From assembly GCA_905479495.1 (NCBI GenBank), contig CAJQMR010000003.1:286631-350630 (forward strand): 64,000 nucleotides of DNA, read 5' to 3'. Made by a program: the position numbers and the translations under genes. Origin of the DNA: an uncultured Anaerolineae bacterium. GTDB lineage: Bacteria; Chloroflexota; Anaerolineae; Promineifilales; Promineifilaceae. Below, one piece after another: positions 60,331-64,000 of the stretch. Position 1 is the stretch's first letter. Every line of letters starts with the position of its first letter. Under the pieces are notes generated by a model, which did no database searches, had not been told where the DNA came from, and saw only the letters and a list, made by a program, of their open reading frames with translations.

Positions 60331-61497
60331 TTACTCACCAGGCTTGCTATCTTTGTCAAAGTCAACCAACCCACGCTGCAAGGCTTCATCCAACGAAATC
60401 CCGGTACTGTTATCCGCTTCATCGTCGCTGAGAGCCGTATCCCAAAACGCGTCGAGATCGGCCGTTTCATCCACTGGGCCACTCCCCCCAGAAAGCAAAT
60501 CCATCAATTCATCAGGAGCGATATCCAGATAATCGGCCGGAGGTGGTTTAGGCGCTTCTTCTTTTTCTTCGCGCGCAGGAACTGGGGCAGGTTGCGGGGT
60601 ATGGGGAACGGCCGTTGCTACTGGCGTATCCATTTCTTCTACAATCTGTGCTTTAGCTTTTTCTACCACAACTGGATTAGGGGCAGTTTCTAACGAAGGC
60701 AGCAGGATACGTAAATCCTTGATGGCTCGTTGAGTAAACACCCAAATCGTGCCAATTCGCCCCCGACGTGACGCCATATCAAAGAAAAGTGTCAGAAAAT
60801 GCCCCCGGCCCACATTGGCGCAATAAAATTCAAAATCATCACCCATATGATATTGCAGAGTAAACGGTTCCGCTGCACCCAATTCATCCCCCAGCAAAAA
60901 GCTGTGGCTCAAATTATCTGCGACGATGCCCATCAACTTTTTCAAATCAAATTGCCGTCCGTCACCAGCAGAGAATAAAATCTCACCAACGGCCGTTGTT
61001 AAGGTTAAATGCATCGCACCGGTATCAACCCGCAACGAATCCAAACGGCGCTGTAAATCATCGGAAACGGCCGTTGGCTTCGGCGTAGGTATCGCTAATT
61101 TTGCTGGCGGAACAGCAACAGATTCCCCATGAAGCGCAGTATGAACGGCCGTAAGCACACTATCCGTATCCAAAGGCTTCTGAAAATAACGATACACCCC
61201 CAACTCTGAGGCTTCCTTCTTACCCTGACTTGAAGAATAAGCCGTAATCATAATCACGGGCATTTCACGGCCAAGCGCTTTTATCCGGCGCACCAAATCA
61301 AACCCACTCATCCCAGGCAGCCGAACATCGGTGATGAGCAAATCAAATTGGGCCCGCCTCAGTTCCAACAAGCCTTCCTCAGCTGAAGGAACGGCCAGCA
61401 CCTCGCAATCCTGATTAGACAATTCCAACATCGAGCGCAAAAATTCCAGCATCTCGAAATGGTCATCAACAACTAAAATCTGTTTTGCATCCACCAT
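60331..61497 (-). CDS. Receiver-domain protein with roadblock/LC7-like domain
   Basis: 388 residues. The N-terminal receiver domain has Asp57 (LLITDVRLPGMSGFD), Asp11-Asp12 and Lys107-like YFQKPLD. A second domain at about 145-255 (MHLTLTTAVGEILFSAGDGR, HSFLLGDELG, FYCANVGRGHFLTLFFD) resembles the roadblock/LC7 fold that controls small Ras-like GTPases. The C-terminal 130 residues are Pro/Glu/Asp-rich and disordered, ending in short acidic helices. No GTPase gene is adjacent. It could couple phosphorylation to a GTPase or other partner. AGGATT before the ATG and a TTGTCT-N18-TATAAT promoter upstream support the start. Confidence 0.75.
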   Translation of the reverse strand: MVDAKQILVVDDHFEMLEFLRSMLELSNQDCEVLAVPSAEEGLLELRRAQFDLLITDVRLPGMSGFDLVRRIKALGREMPVIMITAYSSSQGKKEASELGVYRYFQKPLDTDSVLTAVHTALHGESVAVPPAKLAIPTPKPTAVSDDLQRRLDSLRVDTGAMHLTLTTAVGEILFSAGDGRQFDLKKLMGIVADNLSHSFLLGDELGAAEPFTLQYHMGDDFEFYCANVGRGHFLTLFFDMASRRGRIGTIWVFTQRAIKDLRILLPSLETAPNPVVVEKAKAQIVEEMDTPVATAVPHTPQPAPVPAREEKEEAPKPPPADYLDIAPDELMDLLSGGSGPVDETADLDAFWDTALSDDEADNSTGISLDEALQRGLVDFDKDSKPGE

Positions 61498-61529
61498 AAT
61501 AAATCCTGTTATCCTAATTGCTTTTGACC

Positions 61530-61559
61530 ATTATAGAGTCTGCCAACACAATAAGACAA
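61530..61559 (-). promoter_or_regulatory. Promoter of the receiver-roadblock gene
   Basis: On the minus strand TTGTCT (61559-61554) and TATAAT (61535-61530) are 18 bases apart, with the ATG 32 bases beyond the -10. Confidence 0.6.
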
Positions 61560-61632
61560 CATGAAAAAAGGCCTGTTTTTACAGACCTTTCTAAAAAATC
61601 ACATCAAGCTTAAGTTAAACAATCCTGAAAGA

Positions 61633-62715
61633 TTAATACTCAACGATGTGTGCATCCTCCGGCAAGTTCTCACGGGTCAATTTGCTGGCACCCTTCTCAC
61701 CCGTTTCCAGCAACCAGCAAGCAGCATAATGCTCATCACCGTAATCTTTAAAAGGCGGCTCTTCTTCAGAGCATTTATCAAATGCCAACGGGCAGCGCGT
61801 ATGGAAGCGACAACCACTTGGTGGATTCAACGGACTCGGCACATCACCTTCCAAAATAACCCGTTGTCGTCTTAATGTTGGATCAGGAATCGGAATAGCA
61901 GACATCAACGCTTGCGTATAAGGGTGCAAGGGATCACGGTATAAATCATCCCGAGACGCCATCTCCACCATCTTACCCAAATACATCACACCAACCCGAT
62001 CGCTAAAATGTTCAACCACGCTTAAATTATGGGCAATAAACAAATAAGTCAGACCAAAATCTTTTTGCAGTTCGCGCAAAATGTTCAATACTTGCGCCTG
62101 AATCGACACGTCCAAAGCAGAAACTGGCTCATCACACACAATAAATTGCGGCCGTAATGCCAGAGCACGAGCAATACCAATCCGCTGCCGCTGCCCACCA
62201 GAAAACTCATGTGGATACCGACGCGCATGATCAGCCCGCATACCCACTCGGGTCAACATCTCTACAACAATGTCATACCGTTCCTGTGAACTCTTGTCCG
62301 TATGAATGCGTAAACCCTCTGCAATACTCTCACCAATTGGCATGCGAGGGTCTAAAGATGAATAAGGGTCTTGAAAAATAATCTGAACATTTCGACGCAT
62401 CTTTTTCAGTTGGCTAGCATTCAACTCAAAAAGATCCTGCCCATCAAAAACCACACTGCCTGACGTCGCTGGAATCAATCGCAAAATTGTACGGCCGATT
62501 GTCGTCTTGCCACAGCCAGACTCGCCAACCAAACCAAATGTTTCACCCTCATAAATGAAAAACGAAACATCATCAACCGCTTTTACCCACGCCTTAACAC
62601 GCTGCAATAAGCCGGCTCGAACAGGAAAGTATTTAACAACGTTCTTAACCTCAACCAAAACACGCTTGTTCTTTGTTGCCTTGGCACTGTGGTCTACTTT
62701 GACTTCCTCAACCAT
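61633..62715 (-). CDS. oppF: Oligopeptide/dipeptide ABC transporter ATP-binding protein, OppF/DppF type
   Basis: 360 residues from the ATG at 62715; AAGGAG lies upstream, inside the end of the previous gene. Walker [10 protein letters not shown] is at 64-72, the signature is [17 protein letters not shown], and the Walker B region is [15 protein letters not shown]. The C-terminal Opp/Dpp extension with its Cys ([20 protein letters not shown]) is complete; these Cys bind an Fe-S cluster in some members. It energises peptide import with its OppD partner. One base separates its start from the previous stop. It is the last gene of the transporter run. Confidence 0.93.
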   Translation of the reverse strand: MVEEVKVDHSAKATKNKRVLVEVKNVVKYFPVRAGLLQRVKAWVKAVDDVSFFIYEGETFGLVGESGCGKTTIGRTILRLIPATSGSVVFDGQDLFELNASQLKKMRRNVQIIFQDPYSSLDPRMPIGESIAEGLRIHTDKSSQERYDIVVEMLTRVGMRADHARRYPHEFSGGQRQRIGIARALALRPQFIVCDEPVSALDVSIQAQVLNILRELQKDFGLTYLFIAHNLSVVEHFSDRVGVMYLGKMVEMASRDDLYRDPLHPYTQALMSAIPIPDPTLRRQRVILEGDVPSPLNPPSGCRFHTRCPLAFDKCSEEEPPFKDYGDEHYAACWLLETGEKGASKLTRENLPEDAHIVEY

Positions 62716-62716
62716 C

Positions 62717-63718
62717 TTACTCCACTCCTTCTTCGTACAGCCAGCAGCGTACCTTACGATTGGGGGCAATTGCCTTAAGTTCTGGCTCTTCTTCTGTGCA
62801 AATCGCCAACTCGTTTTCTACTCTGGGCAAGCAGCGCGGAGCAAATTTACATCCCTCCGGTAAATTAATAAGATTCGGTACGGATCCAGGGATCGTAACC
62901 AAATCCTTTTCAGCCTGTCCTAAAACAGGAGTAGAGCCAATCAAAGCGGCCGTATATGGATGTTTAGGTGATTCATATAACTCAATAACAGGCGATTCCT
63001 CAACAATGCGACCTGCGTACATGACTACAACCCGATCGCACATCTCCGCCACAACACCTAAATCATGCGTAATCAAAATAATGGATGTTTCCATCTTTGA
63101 GCGCAAGTTGCGCATCAAATCAAGAATCTGCGCCTGGATTGTCACATCCAATGCCGTTGTAGGCTCATCAGCAATGAGTAATTCCGGCACACAAGCTAGC
63201 GCCATAGCAATCATTACACGCTGAGCCATCCCACCAGACATCTCATGAGGAAATGAATTGACCCGTGACTCTGGCTCGGGAATACCCACCATACTTAGCA
63301 GCTCGACAGCCCGCTTTTGTCCGGCTTCTTTACCTAAATCCTGATGAATGAACAACACTTCCGATAGCTGATCACCCACTTTAAATACTGGGTTCAAACA
63401 ACTTTGGGGCTGCTGAAAAATCATCGAAATTCGATTGCCACGAATTTTAACCATTCTAGACTCTGGCAATTGTAAGAGATCTTCATTATCAAAAATAATT
63501 TGACCCTCAACAATTTTGCCAGGCTGTCCAACCAACCGCATGATAGATAAAGAAGTCACACTTTTACCGCAACCAGACTCCCCTACAATACCTAATACCT
63601 CGCCCCGTTTAACGTGAATGTCAATGCCATCTACAGCACGCACAACGCCAGACTCAGTGAAAAACTGCGTCTTAAGGCCCTTTACTTCAAGAATGTTTTC
63701 TTTGCTATTATTCTCCAC
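62717..63718 (-). CDS. oppD: Oligopeptide/dipeptide ABC transporter ATP-binding protein, OppD/DppD type
   Basis: 333 residues from a GTG with GAGGCAGAG upstream. Walker [10 protein letters not shown] is at 46-54, the signature [16 protein letters not shown], and Walker [17 protein letters not shown]. The C-terminal Opp/Dpp Cys extension ([21 protein letters not shown]) is present. It pairs with OppF. The gene lies 32 bases after the permease gene, so this is a permease-D-F operon. Substrate type (dipeptide, oligopeptide or nickel) cannot be set from the ATPases. Confidence 0.94.
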   Translation of the reverse strand: MENNSKENILEVKGLKTQFFTESGVVRAVDGIDIHVKRGEVLGIVGESGCGKSVTSLSIMRLVGQPGKIVEGQIIFDNEDLLQLPESRMVKIRGNRISMIFQQPQSCLNPVFKVGDQLSEVLFIHQDLGKEAGQKRAVELLSMVGIPEPESRVNSFPHEMSGGMAQRVMIAMALACVPELLIADEPTTALDVTIQAQILDLMRNLRSKMETSIILITHDLGVVAEMCDRVVVMYAGRIVEESPVIELYESPKHPYTAALIGSTPVLGQAEKDLVTIPGSVPNLINLPEGCKFAPRCLPRVENELAICTEEEPELKAIAPNRKVRCWLYEEGVE

Positions 63719-63750
63719 TTTCTCTGCCTCTTCCCTATGGATGAATTGCC

Positions 63751-64000
63751 TTAGAGTTTAAGTCTGGGGTCAAGGGCATCACGCAAGCCATCCCCCAGAT
63801 AATTAACCGCCAACACCGTGACAAAAATCATCAACCCCGGATACAATGCCTTCCACGGAGCCGTGAACATGTCCTTCTGCACATCCTGCAACATGTTGCC
63901 CCACGTCGCCACCGGCTGCTGAATGCCAAACCCCAAAAAGCTCAAGGCAGATTCCACCAGAATCACACTCCCCAAACCCAACGTCGCATTCACAATAATC
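63751..64000 (-). CDS. oppC: Oligopeptide/dipeptide ABC transporter permease, OppC/DppC type, C-terminal fragment
   Basis: Only the last 83 codons lie in the window; the frame is open past the right edge. [20 protein letters not shown] and [20 protein letters not shown] are the classic end of OppC/DppC permeases, and [20 protein letters not shown] is the last membrane helix with the DALDPRLKL tail. It forms one half of the membrane channel. The upstream part and the partner OppB and binding protein are expected outside the window. Confidence 0.92.
   Translation of the reverse strand, partial: IIVNATLGLGSVILVESALSFLGFGIQQPVATWGNMLQDVQKDMFTAPWKALYPGLMIFVTVLAVNYLGDGLRDALDPRLKL

Noticed and set aside
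1..64000. tRNA, rRNA, integrase or transposase genes
   Set aside because: I scanned for T-loop-like words and for transposase or integrase motifs in the translated frames and found none that held up.

Overview
The window is about 64 kb of ordinary chromosomal DNA of moderate GC, with roughly 58 real genes and no rRNA, tRNA, phage, insertion sequence, CRISPR array or replication origin that I could see. I infer a filamentous-type Chloroflexota (Anaerolineae-like) bacterium. The basis is the mix of Chloroflexota-style Flp pilins and a Tad pilus, many cytosolic HisKA_3 kinases, a sortase and an LCP protein together with lipoproteins, and long runs of GT-C glycosyltransferases. No phylogenetic marker is present, so this is inference.

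Layout. 1-5.9 kb holds the 3' end of a xylulokinase, an Flp-like pilin with an unusual tail, an orphan Imm53 immunity gene followed by a long hairpin, an MhqR/MhqO/MhqD-like quinone or catechol stress cluster with a palindromic operator, and a SUFU-domain gene. 6.1-12.8 kb holds a 4-hydroxybutyryl-CoA dehydratase-like enzyme and hypF-hypC-hypD-hypE for NiFe hydrogenase maturation. 12.9-14.2 kb is a PadR-HAAS regulator pair. 14.3-23.2 kb is an envelope block: sortase, GT39 transferase, LCP ligase, a four-PPC-domain lipoprotein, an anchored protein and a parvulin lipoprotein. 23.4-39.6 kb is mixed housekeeping: CBM48 protein, ParB-like protein, psuG, a GAF histidine kinase, a mannosyltransferase-like protein, higBA, recJ, a sugar epimerase, RNase D, a beta-CASP RNase, kbl, a NIF3 protein, a tyrosine phosphatase and long HPF. 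39.8-47.9 kb holds comF, then tadC, tadB, tadA, tadZ, a 50-residue Flp pilin that is too short for ordinary ORF calling, and a histidine kinase/response regulator pair. 48.1-59.5 kb is one long minus-strand glycosylation run: polyprenyl-phosphate mannose synthase-like GT2, a methyltransferase and six large GT-C membrane proteins. 59.6-64 kb has a HAD phosphatase, a receiver-roadblock protein and the oppC/D/F end of a peptide ABC transporter.

How the parts could work together. The GT2 enzyme would make the lipid-linked sugar that the GT-C proteins transfer to surface polymers or proteins. LCP, sortase and the lipoproteins build the cell surface. The Tad operon makes adhesive pili, probably under the adjacent two-component pair.

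The most unusual feature is at the DNA level. The 8-bp palindrome ACGGCCGT occurs about once per 0.6 kb across the whole window, in genes in all three frames and between genes, where chance predicts about one copy in total. In addition there are several families of small self-complementary repeats. They include a two-hairpin element with the core GCTCAAGTAAAAGC, a CCCCGGAAAC inverted repeat, and GGAGATTGG-type and GGTAATCAGT-type repeats. Some of these have entered reading frames and are translated.
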